DNA of 64,000 nucleotides from Dryocola clanedunensis subsp. sulfonylureivorans. GTDB lineage: Bacteria > Pseudomonadota > Gammaproteobacteria > Enterobacterales > Enterobacteriaceae. Positions within the stretch are counted from its first letter, which is position 1; each line of letters starts with the position of its first letter. Position numbers and translations under genes: made by a program. The stretch lies in NCBI RefSeq assembly GCF_016756775.1, contig NZ_JAERMU010000014.1, positions 58,842 to 122,841 on the forward strand. The letters are read 5' to 3'. Below the pieces are notes generated by a model. It was not told where the DNA came from. It saw only the letters and a list, made by a program, of their open reading frames with translations, and searched no databases. This document shows, piece after piece, positions 49,515 to 58,852 of this stretch.

Positions 49515-50057
49515 ATGATTATCTATTTACACGGTTTTGACTCAAACAGTCCCGGTAACCATGAAAAGGTGCTGCAACTTCAGTTTATCGACCCGGACGT
49601 GCGGCTTATCAGCTACAGCACGCTCCACCCTAAACATGATATGCAGCACCTGCTGAAAGAAGTCGACAAAATGCTCCAGCTCAGCGACGACGAACGTCCG
49701 CTGATCTGCGGCGTGGGGCTGGGGGGATTCTGGGCCGAGCGCATTGGTTTCCTGTGTGATATTCGCCAGGTGATCTTCAATCCAAACCTGTTCCCGCAGG
49801 AGAACATGGAAGGCAAAATCGACCGCCCGGAAGAGTACGCCGACATTTCAACCAAATGCGTGCAGAACTTCCGCGAGAAAAACCGCGACCGCTGCCTCAC
49901 CATCCTGTCCCGTAAAGATGAAGCGTTGAACAGCGAGCGTACGGCCGAAATGCTGCATCATTACTACGAGATAGTCTGGGACGAAAATCAGGGCCATAAA
50001 TTCAAAAATATCTCTCCGCACCTGCAGCGCATTAAGGCATTTAAAACGCTGGGGTAA
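49515..50057 (+). CDS. ycfP: YcfP (UPF0227), esterase-like alpha/beta fold protein
   Basis: 180 residues, E. coli length. Begins [36 protein letters not shown], typical of the YqiA/YcfP alpha/beta hydrolase family. The usual nucleophile elbow GxSxG appears as GVGLGGFW, so the Ser is absent. Catalysis by the classical triad is therefore doubtful, as in E. coli YcfP. Function unknown. SD GTGAGGA 7 nt upstream. Confidence 0.94.
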   Translation: MIIYLHGFDSNSPGNHEKVLQLQFIDPDVRLISYSTLHPKHDMQHLLKEVDKMLQLSDDERPLICGVGLGGFWAERIGFLCDIRQVIFNPNLFPQENMEGKIDRPEEYADISTKCVQNFREKNRDRCLTILSRKDEALNSERTAEMLHHYYEIVWDENQGHKFKNISPHLQRIKAFKTLG

Positions 50058-50082
50058 TACTCAGCCCATCAATGCGTTACGC

Positions 50083-50112
50083 AAAAGGGTCAGCATAAGC
50101 TGACCCTTTTTT
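50083..50112 (+). terminator. Rho-independent terminator after ycfP
   Basis: Perfect 12-bp stem AAAAGGGTCAGC / GCTGACCCTTTT, loop ATAA, followed by TT. Confidence 0.9.
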
Positions 50113-50134
50113 GTGTATCTTTTCGGCATTAAAA

Positions 50135-50148
50135 TTGATGTACATCAA
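50135..50148 (+). promoter_or_regulatory. FNR box upstream of ndh
   Basis: TTGATGTACATCAA, an exact TTGAT-N4-ATCAA. The following sequence TTTTGGTATGACCAATGCAC is as in E. coli, where FNR represses ndh without oxygen. Confidence 0.9.
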
Positions 50149-50282
50149 TTTTGGTATGACCAATGCACCCTTCATGTTATTCTCTGGACATTATCCTTCG
50201 CGGATGAATGCAAACTGTTGTTAATTAAACGTTATTTAAATAACTTTTAATTAACAATTGGTTAATATTTTAGGGGGTCACT

Positions 50283-51587
50283 TTGACTACGCCATTAAGA
50301 AAAATTGTCATTGTAGGTGGTGGTGCTGGCGGACTTGAACTGGCTACCCAGCTAGGGAAAAAACTGGGCCGCGGCAAAAAAGCCAAAATTACGCTGGTGG
50401 ACCGCAATCACAGCCATCTGTGGAAACCATTGCTGCACGAAGTGGCAACCGGCTCCCTGGATGAAGGCGTGGATGCGCTGAGCTACCTGGCCCACGCGCG
50501 CAATCATCACTTCCAGTTCCAGCTGGGCTCCGTCATGGATATCAACCGTGAAGCCAAAACCCTGACGCTCGCCGAACTGCGCGACGAAAAGGGCGAGCTG
50601 CTGGTTCCGGAACGTAAGATTCCTTATGACACGCTGGTGATGGCGCTGGGCAGTACGTCCAATGACTTCAACACGCCGGGCGTAAAAGAGAACTGCATTT
50701 TCCTGGACAACCCGCACCAGGCGCGTCGCTTCCACTCTGAAATGCTGAACCTGTTCCTCAAATACTCTTCTAACCTCGGCGCCAGCGGCAAAGTAAATAT
50801 TGCCATTGTGGGCGGCGGGGCAACCGGCGTGGAGCTGTCTGCGGAGCTGCATAACGCGGTTAAGCAGCTACACAGCTATGGCTACAAAGGGCTGACCAAC
50901 GACGCGCTGAACGTCACGCTGGTGGAAGCGGGCGAGCGAATCCTGCCTGCGCTGCCGCCGCGTATTTCTGGCGCGGCGCACAGCGAGCTGACTAAACTTG
51001 GCGTGCGGGTGCTCACCCAGACAATGGTGACGTCCGCAGACGCGGGCGGCCTGAATACCAAAGATGGCGAATACATCGCGGCGGATCTGATGGTCTGGGC
51101 GGCAGGGATTAAAGCGCCAGACTTTATGAAAGATATCGGCGGGCTCGAAACCAACCGTATTAACCAGCTGGTCACCGAGCCTACGCTGCAAACCACGCGC
51201 GATCCGGATATCTACGCGATTGGCGACTGCGCATCCTGCGCCCGTCCTGAAGGCGGTTTCGTGCCGCCGCGCGCTCAGGCCGCGCACCAGATGGCTTCGC
51301 TTGCGCTGACTAACATCCTTGCGCAGATGAAAGACAAGCCGCTGAAATCCTATGTTTATAAGGATCACGGCTCGCTGGTCTCCCTGTCCAAATTCTCCAC
51401 CGTAGGCAGCCTGATGGGCAACCTGATGCGCGGCTCAATGATGGTGGAAGGGCGCATGGCCCGCTTCGTGTACATCTCCCTGTACCGGATGCACCAGGTG
51501 GCGCTGCACGGCTACTTCAAAACGGGCCTGATGATGCTGGTTGGCAGTATCAACCGCGTGATCCGCCCGCGCCTGAAGCTGCACTGA
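50283..51587 (+). CDS. ndh: Type II NADH dehydrogenase
   Basis: 434 residues, E. coli length. Non-proton-pumping NADH:quinone oxidoreductase on the inner face of the membrane. FAD motif [12 protein letters not shown] (8-19) and NAD motif [18 protein letters not shown]. The C-terminal amphipathic region [30 protein letters not shown] binds the membrane. The start is TTG as in E. coli; SD AGGGGG. Repressed by FNR (box at 50135). Confidence 0.97.
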   Translation: MTTPLRKIVIVGGGAGGLELATQLGKKLGRGKKAKITLVDRNHSHLWKPLLHEVATGSLDEGVDALSYLAHARNHHFQFQLGSVMDINREAKTLTLAELRDEKGELLVPERKIPYDTLVMALGSTSNDFNTPGVKENCIFLDNPHQARRFHSEMLNLFLKYSSNLGASGKVNIAIVGGGATGVELSAELHNAVKQLHSYGYKGLTNDALNVTLVEAGERILPALPPRISGAAHSELTKLGVRVLTQTMVTSADAGGLNTKDGEYIAADLMVWAAGIKAPDFMKDIGGLETNRINQLVTEPTLQTTRDPDIYAIGDCASCARPEGGFVPPRAQAAHQMASLALTNILAQMKDKPLKSYVYKDHGSLVSLSKFSTVGSLMGNLMRGSMMVEGRMARFVYISLYRMHQVALHGYFKTGLMMLVGSINRVIRPRLKLH

Positions 51588-51609
51588 TCGACTTAACCAA
51601 AATTTTTTC

Positions 51610-51637
51610 AACCCGGCCATGCGTCGGGTTTTTTTAT
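51610..51637 (+). terminator. Rho-independent terminator of ndh
   Basis: AACCCGGC / GTCGGGTT stem followed by TTTTTT, 23 bp after the stop. Confidence 0.85.
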
Positions 51638-51762
51638 GCTTAAGAATCCTCTCAAATCCCTATGTTTTATCGATGAACATGTCTTTTTCATCCGTTTTCT
51701 GATTGGCTCCGCAGGCATCAGCAGGCAAAATCACAGCAATCACATAATCAGGAGGATGTCCT

Positions 51763-52299
51763 GTGAATAAATCAATGTTAGCGGGTATAGGTATTGGCGT
51801 GGCCGCAGCACTTGGTATTGCTGCGGTTGCAAGTATGAACGTTTTTGACCGTAGCCCCCAGTACGCACAGGTAGTATCGGCAACACCGATCAAAGAGACG
51901 GTGAAAACGCCGCGTAAAGAGTGCCGCGACGTGGCAGTGACGCACCGTCGTCCGGTACAGGATGAAAACCGCATCCTCGGTTCCGCACTGGGTGCCGTAG
52001 CAGGTGGCGTCATTGGTCATCAGTTTGGTGGCGGACGCGGTAAAGACGTTGCGACAGTCGCTGGTGCATTAGGTGGCGGCTATGCCGGCAACCAGGTGCA
52101 GGGTGCTATGCAGGATCGTGACACTTACACCACGACCCAGCAGCGCTGTAAAACCGTGTACGACAAGTCAGAGAAAATGCTCGGCTATGACGTAACCTAC
52201 AAGATTGGCGACCAGCAGGGCAAAATCCGTATGGATAAAGACCCAGGCTCGCAGATCCCATTGGATAACAATGGCCAGCTGGTGTTGAATAAAGCTTAA
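51763..52299 (+). CDS. ycfJ: Glycine-zipper protein YcfJ
   Basis: 178 residues (E. coli 179). N-terminal hydrophobic segment (LAGIGIGVAAALGIAAVASM), then a glycine-zipper 2TM stretch: ILGSALGAVAGGVIGHQFGGGRGKDVATVAGALGGGYAGNQVQG (about 71-114). Two Cys flank the zipper region. Membrane protein of unknown function, part of the surface-stress-related SlyB/OsmB-like group. The start is GTG with SD AGGAGG. In E. coli the next gene is comR (ycfQ); here synteny breaks. Confidence 0.94.
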   Translation: MNKSMLAGIGIGVAAALGIAAVASMNVFDRSPQYAQVVSATPIKETVKTPRKECRDVAVTHRRPVQDENRILGSALGAVAGGVIGHQFGGGRGKDVATVAGALGGGYAGNQVQGAMQDRDTYTTTQQRCKTVYDKSEKMLGYDVTYKIGDQQGKIRMDKDPGSQIPLDNNGQLVLNKA

Positions 52300-52305
52300 A
52301 ACACC

Positions 52306-52375
52306 GGTGGATGACGCTGCCGCTTACCCCCTACGGTTAACAATCGTAGGTCGGATAAGCGCAGCGTCATCCGAC
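52306..52375. repeat. REP/BIME element, locus 6
   Basis: GGTGGATGACGCTGCCGCTT..CCCTAC (52306-52334) and GTAGGTCGGATAAGCGC..GCGTCATCCGAC (52346-52375). It lies between convergent ycfJ and the oxidoreductase gene, at the point where E. coli gene order ends. Confidence 0.82.
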
Positions 52376-52384
52376 AAGTCCATC

Positions 52385-53413
52385 TCAATGCTTCCCTCGT
52401 AGCTCCTGCTGCAACGCCAATAACGCCTTCACTTCCTGTATTCTTCGCCGTGTCATCGCCGGAATTCCCTGCGGATCGCTGACGAACATCCTTTCTTTTC
52501 CCAATACCACTTCTTTTAAACACCGATCGTAAAGCGGACCATCGATAATATGCTGACGGCTGCTGTTGGCGTTCAGCACCTCTACCACCTCGTCCGCGCC
52601 ACGGCGACCCACGTTTACAATCCGTCCGTCATGCAGATAGATTTTCATCCCTTTTTGTCCGCCCGCCGGGCCCGCGTACTTATTTAGTGTCAGCGTAATA
52701 GGGATGCCGCTAAGCGTGCCGCGCAGGGCCGCGTCGCCTTCTGCCGTGGTGACATCACCCTCTTTAATCGGCCTGCCGAGACGGTCGCGGGCGTGAACCA
52801 GCCCGAGGCTCAGTTCGTCCGTGCCGCCAAGCTGATGTACAGTCTCGCGGATCATTGCCAGCACGTGCGTGCCGATATCGACAATGACCCCGTCCGGGTG
52901 GCGTAACGTGCGCGTATCCGCTTCGCCCGTGGCAAAGTTCAGGGCTACGGGTTCGCCCGCGTCGTTAAAGCCGCTCGGCTCCTGTAGAAAGCCTTCAATG
53001 CGTTCAATTTCGCTGACATCTTTAATCAACCGCGTGGCGTCGGTGCGCACCATCCAGTGATCCAGCGCTAACACGCGCGACGCTACCGCCGGGTCGGCCA
53101 GCAGGCTGTCCAGCACGGCGAGCTGCTCGAGGGTGGCGGCAACGGGTTTCTCAACCACGATCTGCGGCACGGCGCTTTTCAGCACCGCTTCCAGCACGGG
53201 AAGATGAGCAAGGGAAGGCGTGGCGATCAGCACCATATCCAGCGGCAGCGCCAGCAAATCATGCAGCGAGTCGCAGGAGGTAATTTCACTTTTTCGGCGA
53301 GCCGGATCGGGATCGAAACCGTATAAGATCAGCCCGGGAAGCGACAGGCGAGAGATTGCCGGGAGATACGCCGTTTCAACTACGGCACCGTTACCAATGA
53401 ATCCAACTAGCAT
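52385..53413 (-). CDS. Gfo/Idh/MocA family oxidoreductase, unknown substrate
   Basis: 342 residues. N-terminal Rossmann fold VGFIGNGAVVETAYLPAI (the usual GxGxxG is changed to GNGAVV). The signature VVEKPVAATLEQLAVL holds the catalytic Lys of the family. DIGTHVLAMI (about 185-194) gives the typical active-site His. The C-terminal domain is present in full, so the gene looks intact. It is probably a sugar or cyclitol dehydrogenase. The start MLVGFIGNG has SD AGGG 7 nt upstream; a longer frame adds MYLSQGIH. It lies between ycfJ and the aerobactin operon, on the same strand as iutA, but separated by a terminator. Confidence 0.82.
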   Translation of the reverse strand: MLVGFIGNGAVVETAYLPAISRLSLPGLILYGFDPDPARRKSEITSCDSLHDLLALPLDMVLIATPSLAHLPVLEAVLKSAVPQIVVEKPVAATLEQLAVLDSLLADPAVASRVLALDHWMVRTDATRLIKDVSEIERIEGFLQEPSGFNDAGEPVALNFATGEADTRTLRHPDGVIVDIGTHVLAMIRETVHQLGGTDELSLGLVHARDRLGRPIKEGDVTTAEGDAALRGTLSGIPITLTLNKYAGPAGGQKGMKIYLHDGRIVNVGRRGADEVVEVLNANSSRQHIIDGPLYDRCLKEVVLGKERMFVSDPQGIPAMTRRRIQEVKALLALQQELRGKH

Positions 53414-53510
53414 ATGAATACCCTGCGATAAATACATAATACAAATAGACGTTGCCTTATGTTTTATAGCAGTGGGCGGGGCCGGTCGAGGGGGAAGTTG
53501 TGTGCAGTGG

Positions 53511-53543
53511 TAAAAATGCAGGCCCGCGCAAACCGCAGGCCTG
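53511..53543 (-). terminator. Terminator of the iuc-iutA operon
   Basis: On the minus strand CAGGCC / GGCCTG inverted repeat, then ATTTTTACC. It lies 11 bp after the iutA stop. Confidence 0.65.
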
Positions 53544-53553
53544 AGGAGGAAAC

Positions 53554-55752
53554 TTAGAACAGAACGGAGTAGTTCACGCCGTAGGTACGGCCGCGGCCTT
53601 TATAGTCATACAGCGAAGCAGGGCCGTAGCCAGGGCTGTAGTACATCGGCGCGCGCTGGCCCCAGACGGTGGTGTAATCGCGGTCCAGCAGGTTCTCGAT
53701 GCTGAAGCTCAGTTTACCCACCGGCAGCTGGTAGTTGCCGAGGAAATCGATGGTGGTGTAGCCGTCAATCTCATTACCTTCGTCATCGCTGATTTTGAAT
53801 GACGTGGTGCTCTGTACGCGCAGGCTCCAGGGATCTGGCGCCCAGCCAATATAAGCCGTGGCTTTAGACGGGCTTGCGACTTTGACGTCGTATTTCTCCC
53901 ACTTGCCGTCAACTTTTGACTCCGTTTTCAGCACGTTGAAGTTACCGCCGGTGCTCCAGGCGGTATCAGGGATGAAGTAATCCACCGCACCTTCCACGCC
54001 ATAGATGCGGCGCTTGTCATCCAGCACGCTGATGGTCAGATCTTTATTAGCGACAACGCTCTTGTCGGACAGTGAATAGTAGGCCGCCAGCTGCGTACGC
54101 AGATTGTCGCCGGTGTAGCGCCAGCCCAGCTCATAGGAGTCAACTTTCACGCCCTGCAGCGTACTGTCGCTGACGTTGACGCTGTTGATAAGTGGCAGGT
54201 GGCCGTTGACGGCAGGGCCGTAGGCACCGCGACCATAATATTTACCCGGATCCGGCAGCTCCACGCCCTGCGAGAAGTTGAACCAGGTCTGCTGGCGCTC
54301 GCTGATATGCATCAGGATACCGGCGTTGTACAGGAAATTATCGTAGTCGGTAGAGCCGCCGGGAATGGCATCGGCGGAGGTGGCTCTGCCCCCGGCAATG
54401 GCCTGCTGCTGGGCGTAGCCGATGAAGTCATCAACTTTATTCTCGGTGTACTGGTAGCGCACGCCGCCGCTCAGGGTGAACAGGTCGTTGATGTCATAGC
54501 TCGATTGCAGGAAGGCCGCCAGGTTAGTGATGTCGTAGCCCGGATAGCGCCCGGTAGTATAAATACTCTGGTTGTTCAGGCCGCCGGAGGCCGCGGCCTT
54601 ATCCAGGTCGAAGAACATCTGGTTGGAGGTAAAGCGCTCGTGGTCGGCGTCCAGCCCGTAGGTCAGCTGTAAACCATCGAGTGGCGTGCTGTTCAGCGTC
54701 AGCTTCGCGCCGTACTGGTCCGTATCCTGCTGGGAGGAGGAAAGGGCGGTCACGTCTTTATTACCGTTCACCGTCGGGAAGGGATAGAACAGCTGCGACT
54801 CGTCGCGATAGTACACCTGGCCGACCAGCTCCTGGCCCAGGAAATCGCTGTTGGAATACTGCAGGCTTATCAGGTGGCGTTCGGTGCCCGGAATACGGTC
54901 AGAGTTCAGCCCGCTGCTGACGTAAGCGTCGCTGGTGCCTTTGATTGCCGAAAAATCTTCGCCAAGATTCAGGCCGTAATCATCGTCGCCTTTACTCTTG
55001 TAATACTGGGTAACGACCTGCAGCTGCTGGGTCTCATCAATATTGATGGTGCCCGTGCCCATTAAATCCAGGCGGTCGGAATATTGAAGTCCGGTCTGGG
55101 TATTATCCAGCAGCGTCTGGTCGCCGTTGCCGTCAAACCAGCCGCCAAATTTCTGGTAGGCCACAGAGACACGACCCGAGGCGTGTTCGTTACCCCCGGA
55201 GATAGCCCCGGCGATACGTTCGTCGTGATCCTTGCTGCTGTTGAAGCCGGACTTGATGCCGGACTCGAACTCCATCTGCGTTTCCGGCTGGCCTTTTTTG
55301 GTCACGATGTTAATCAGGCCGCCGGTACTGCCGCCGCCGTACAGCGAGGTGGCGCCGGAAATAACTTCAATGTGTTCGATATTGAACGGGTCGATGGAGT
55401 CCAGCTGGCGGCTGTCGGTGCGCGAAGAGTTCAGGCGCACGCCGTCGATCAGCACCACCATCGGGCGGCCACGCAGGTTCATGCCGTAGTTGGTGCGGCT
55501 CTGGCTGCTGACGTCAAGACCGGGGATCAGCTGGGCCAGCGCATCTTTCAGCTCTTTCCCGCCCTGAACCTGCTCTTCCAGCTCGGCGTTCTCAATCACC
55601 CAGGTCGTCTGTGCCATTTCGGCAACGGTACGGTTGCTGCGGTTGGCGGAGACCACGATATTTTCTTCGTTAGTTTGCTGTGCGACCGCCGGGGCCATCA
55701 TGGCCAGAAGCAGCGGATTCAGCGCCCAGAGAGTATGCTTATTGCAGATCAT
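53554..55752 (-). CDS. iutA: Ferric aerobactin TonB-dependent receptor IutA
   Basis: 732 residues, similar to the plasmid ColV IutA. Signal sequence MICNKHTLWALNPLLLAMMAPAVA, TonB-box-like ENIVVSA, plug domain (GLDVSSQSRTNYGMNLRGRPMVVLIDGVRLNSSRTDSRQLDSIDPFNIEHIEVISGATSLYGGGSTGGLINIVTKK), barrel to the C-terminal Phe (YGVNYSVLF). Imports Fe-aerobactin across the outer membrane. The chosen start matches the ColV protein; the open frame continues 35 codons upstream into the iucD 3' end. Last gene of the operon, 29 nt after iucD. Confidence 0.96.
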   Translation of the reverse strand: MICNKHTLWALNPLLLAMMAPAVAQQTNEENIVVSANRSNRTVAEMAQTTWVIENAELEEQVQGGKELKDALAQLIPGLDVSSQSRTNYGMNLRGRPMVVLIDGVRLNSSRTDSRQLDSIDPFNIEHIEVISGATSLYGGGSTGGLINIVTKKGQPETQMEFESGIKSGFNSSKDHDERIAGAISGGNEHASGRVSVAYQKFGGWFDGNGDQTLLDNTQTGLQYSDRLDLMGTGTINIDETQQLQVVTQYYKSKGDDDYGLNLGEDFSAIKGTSDAYVSSGLNSDRIPGTERHLISLQYSNSDFLGQELVGQVYYRDESQLFYPFPTVNGNKDVTALSSSQQDTDQYGAKLTLNSTPLDGLQLTYGLDADHERFTSNQMFFDLDKAAASGGLNNQSIYTTGRYPGYDITNLAAFLQSSYDINDLFTLSGGVRYQYTENKVDDFIGYAQQQAIAGGRATSADAIPGGSTDYDNFLYNAGILMHISERQQTWFNFSQGVELPDPGKYYGRGAYGPAVNGHLPLINSVNVSDSTLQGVKVDSYELGWRYTGDNLRTQLAAYYSLSDKSVVANKDLTISVLDDKRRIYGVEGAVDYFIPDTAWSTGGNFNVLKTESKVDGKWEKYDVKVASPSKATAYIGWAPDPWSLRVQSTTSFKISDDEGNEIDGYTTIDFLGNYQLPVGKLSFSIENLLDRDYTTVWGQRAPMYYSPGYGPASLYDYKGRGRTYGVNYSVLF

Positions 55753-55781
55753 TATTCTTCCTTCGTGCGGGCTAACAATAA

Positions 55782-57116
55782 TCAGCCCAAAGACTCTGTG
55801 TAGTGAGTGAACGAAGCAGCCGTGTGCTGCGGTATTTCCCTGCTGCCGCTGCGCCACTGGATAAGCGGCGGCGGCATGCTGAGATCGAATAAATCACGCC
55901 CCAGAGCGCGATTAAGAATGCGGGCGGAGCGCCAGGCCATCAGGCTCAGCTGCGGTTCCGCGATGCCGTGGGTCTGCATGCTGGCGTTAACGGCAAAAAT
56001 ATTGTTTTCACGCGGGCCGTCCCACTCCAGCGTGAAGTCCTCACGCACGTTGAAGCTGCACTCATCCCGCATGCTCAGGCGGGACACCAGCGGCGAAAGC
56101 ATCTGCGGCAGCGCCGGGCGGTAGCCGGTGGCAAAAATCACCACGTCGCTGTCGATAACGTCATAGCCGTGGTCAAGGTGATGCTGCAGCTGAAGCTGCC
56201 AGCCCTGGCCGCGGCCCTGCAGGCCAGTGACCGAGCGGCTTGGCAGCAGCTGCGCGTTGCGCGGCTGGCCGAGCACTTCGAAACGGTGATAGAGCGCGCG
56301 ATAAATGCTTAGCAGGGAGTCGGCGGTAATGCCGTCGGAGGTCATCTTCTGCTCGTCGAGCATCTGCTGCCTGGCGTTTTCCCCCAGCCCAACGAAGCTG
56401 GTGACGTACTCCGGCGTGAAGTACTCGTTAGCGAAGGCTGCTTCATCCAGCGCGTTGAAGTTGTTGCGGCGCGAAACCCAGTTCACCTGTGCCACCTGAC
56501 CCCATGCGCCGTTGAAGGCGTTGAGGAACAGGTCGGCACCGCTCTGGCCGCCGCCTACAACCGTCACGCGTTTGCCGGTTAAATCCGGCCTGCGCAGGCT
56601 CATCTCGCTGGCGTGGAAGCAGGTTGAGGTAACGGTTTTCACGCAGGGCGGCAGGTGGGGCTGTTTGCCGATGCCAAGGCAAATATTGCGCGCGTAGCTC
56701 TCGCCCTGGCCGGTCCGCAACACAAACCGCTGCTGCCGATCGTCAAAATCAATCTGTTCGACGGTCTGGTTAAAGCGCAGGTTATTCATGCCCTCAGCGG
56801 CCCAGCGCAGATAGTCCGAAAACTCATCGCGCGAGACGGTGCGCAGCTCGGTGGTCAGGAAACGGTAGAACTTTTTGCGCTTCACCAGATAGTTCACAAA
56901 GCTGAACGGGCTGGTGGGGGCAACGGCGCTCACCAGGTCTTTTAAGAACATCGTCTGCATATGGCAGTCCGGCACCAGCATGCCCGGATGCCACGCAAAG
57001 TTAGGGCGGCTGTCGAAGAACTGGCTCGTAAAACCTTCCGCTTCGTGGGCAAGGGCCGCAATGCTCAGGTTGAACGGGCCAACGCCTACGCCGATAAAAT
57101 CAACAGTGTTTGTCAT
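55782..57116 (-). CDS. iucD: L-lysine N6-monooxygenase IucD
   Basis: 444 residues. First step of aerobactin synthesis: hydroxylates lysine at N6 with FAD, NADPH and O2. FAD motif DFIGVGVGPFNLSIAAL (5-21), NADPH motif VTVVGGGQSGADLFLNA, and the substrate motif FATGYRPALP typical of N-hydroxylating monooxygenases. Starts MTNTVDFIGVG with SD AAGGA. It begins 2 nt after iucC. The C-terminus ends RSGSREIPQHTAASFTHY..LG. Confidence 0.96.
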   Translation of the reverse strand: MTNTVDFIGVGVGPFNLSIAALAHEAEGFTSQFFDSRPNFAWHPGMLVPDCHMQTMFLKDLVSAVAPTSPFSFVNYLVKRKKFYRFLTTELRTVSRDEFSDYLRWAAEGMNNLRFNQTVEQIDFDDRQQRFVLRTGQGESYARNICLGIGKQPHLPPCVKTVTSTCFHASEMSLRRPDLTGKRVTVVGGGQSGADLFLNAFNGAWGQVAQVNWVSRRNNFNALDEAAFANEYFTPEYVTSFVGLGENARQQMLDEQKMTSDGITADSLLSIYRALYHRFEVLGQPRNAQLLPSRSVTGLQGRGQGWQLQLQHHLDHGYDVIDSDVVIFATGYRPALPQMLSPLVSRLSMRDECSFNVREDFTLEWDGPRENNIFAVNASMQTHGIAEPQLSLMAWRSARILNRALGRDLFDLSMPPPLIQWRSGSREIPQHTAASFTHYTESLG

Positions 57117-57118
57117 GA

Positions 57119-58852
57119 TTAGTCCTTCGTGACCAGCCACAGCGGGTTTTGCAGATCCTCAAGGTAGTTCGGCAGCATGCGGCTGCCGCCGTCCTGGTCA
57201 GGCCAGGTCAGTTTTACCGGGTTCAGCACGACGCGGATGATCTGTGGCTTAAAGAGTGAGAAAAGCGCAAAGCGCGCCGACAGTTGCGGATGGGCCTGCA
57301 TGTAATCACTCAACACTGCGGACAGCAGCTGATAAAAACGTCGTTCCGGCACGCCGAGGCGCGCCATCAGCGGCGAAACAAAGCGCAGCACCGTGACAAA
57401 GTGTCCGGTCTGCAAATCATGAATTAAATAGTCGGCGCTCAGGCGGGCGGTGACGTCCCGCACCTCCTGAGGCAGGGAGTCCATCTCCGGGAACTCATCC
57501 TTCACCAGACGCATATCGCCCTGAAAATCTTTCAGCAGGACGCGCTGCGGCACGCCGTCCTTCATGGCGAGGGTAATATTTTGCCCGTGGGCGATAAGGG
57601 CTACGCCGTAGCGGCAGAGCAGGTGATAAAGCGGCACGACGGCCACTTCGAACATCTTCGTCAGCCACGCTTCGGCGCTAAGGCCGGAGCGGGCGATATA
57701 CGCGCCAATCAGCGGCTGGCCGTTCTCGTCGCACTCCATCAGCGTCGCCATCAGGATCGGCGACTCGTCGGCATTCAGCCAGCGGGACGGGTTTTCGCGC
57801 CAGATAACTCCCAGCATTTCCTGGTAGCGATAAGGGGCTTCCGCCAGCGCGGCGTAGCCTGCGTGGGAAACGTAGCCCGCAGCTGGCTCACCGAGGATCG
57901 CCGCACCCGTATCGATAAGCGTGCTGTCGGTCGCAAAGACGGTTTGCAGCCAGCGTGAGGCCAGCGGCCCGGCAGCAATGTATTTGCCGGGGATCCCGCG
58001 ATAGCAGGAGGTGTTGTAGATGGTCAGCGGCAGCTTGATATCCAGCCCGCCCTGACGGCTGGCGTTGGTCAGCGTGCGCAAGGACTGCTGGGCAAGCCAC
58101 CGGTCGCCGAACTCGCCAAGTGACACCATCTTCCCTTCGGCCAGGTCCGCCACGAACTCGAGGGCTATTTTTTGCTGCCACTGCCAAGGATGAACCGGAA
58201 GCGGCAGCCAGCTCTCGTCCAGGCCATTCTCTTTCCACGCCCGGTTAAAACGGGCTGATTCAGCCTCGTCCATCGCGGCGGCCAGCAGCTGGCGTACATC
58301 CAGCTCGCTGTCGCAGCGCCAGACCATATGCTCACGCTTTACCGCCAGCCAGTGCAGGCGGAAGGTGTTGGCATATTCGGGCGCATAGCGCTCCAGCGCA
58401 TCCAGCCCCCAGCCACGGCGGCCTTTGTTAAAGGCGAATTTCGGGTGGCCGCTCAGCAGGCACTGCAGCCTGTCGGCGTCCAGATCGATAAGATCGTCGG
58501 CGCTCATCCCACGGCGGGCGTTCAGCAGCTGCAGGTCGCCGCGCAGGGTAGCGTTGAGATCCTGCATATGTTCGGCGACGGTCGCATCGCTCATCGACAG
58601 CACGGGCTTCAGCTGCATCAGCAGCGTTTGCGCCAGCACCGGCTTGTCCCCGCAGCGCAGCGACTGCGGATCGATCCACAGCCAGCCCCAGATGCCGCGT
58701 TCGGCGGTGAAGTGCCATTCGACGCCGGGCAGGCCGATGCAGTAACTGTTATCACCCTGTTCCTGCGCGTGAAAAACCTGCTCGTACTCCAGCTCCGCCA
58801 GCATTTTGGCGACCAGCTGGCGGTTAACGAAATCCCAGTCCTTGCGGTTCAT
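57119..58852 (-). CDS. iucC: Aerobactin synthase IucC
   Basis: 577 residues, an NRPS-independent siderophore (NIS) synthetase of the IucA/IucC family. It attaches the second N6-acetyl-N6-hydroxylysine to N2-citryl-hydroxylysine to finish aerobactin. Conserved nucleotide-binding segment SGHPKFAFNKGRRGWG, then LPLPVHPWQWQQKI (HPWQ motif), SLRTLTNASRQGGLDIKLPL and HGQNITLAMKDGVPQRVLLKDFQGDMR. Its ATG overlaps the iucB stop by one base (TGATG). Confidence 0.96.
   Translation of the reverse strand: MNRKDWDFVNRQLVAKMLAELEYEQVFHAQEQGDNSYCIGLPGVEWHFTAERGIWGWLWIDPQSLRCGDKPVLAQTLLMQLKPVLSMSDATVAEHMQDLNATLRGDLQLLNARRGMSADDLIDLDADRLQCLLSGHPKFAFNKGRRGWGLDALERYAPEYANTFRLHWLAVKREHMVWRCDSELDVRQLLAAAMDEAESARFNRAWKENGLDESWLPLPVHPWQWQQKIALEFVADLAEGKMVSLGEFGDRWLAQQSLRTLTNASRQGGLDIKLPLTIYNTSCYRGIPGKYIAAGPLASRWLQTVFATDSTLIDTGAAILGEPAAGYVSHAGYAALAEAPYRYQEMLGVIWRENPSRWLNADESPILMATLMECDENGQPLIGAYIARSGLSAEAWLTKMFEVAVVPLYHLLCRYGVALIAHGQNITLAMKDGVPQRVLLKDFQGDMRLVKDEFPEMDSLPQEVRDVTARLSADYLIHDLQTGHFVTVLRFVSPLMARLGVPERRFYQLLSAVLSDYMQAHPQLSARFALFSLFKPQIIRVVLNPVKLTWPDQDGGSRMLPNYLEDLQNPLWLVTKD

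Noticed and set aside
49515..50057. Assigning ycfP as an active serine esterase
   Set aside because: The nucleophile elbow reads GVGLGGF and lacks the catalytic Ser, so activity is not claimed.
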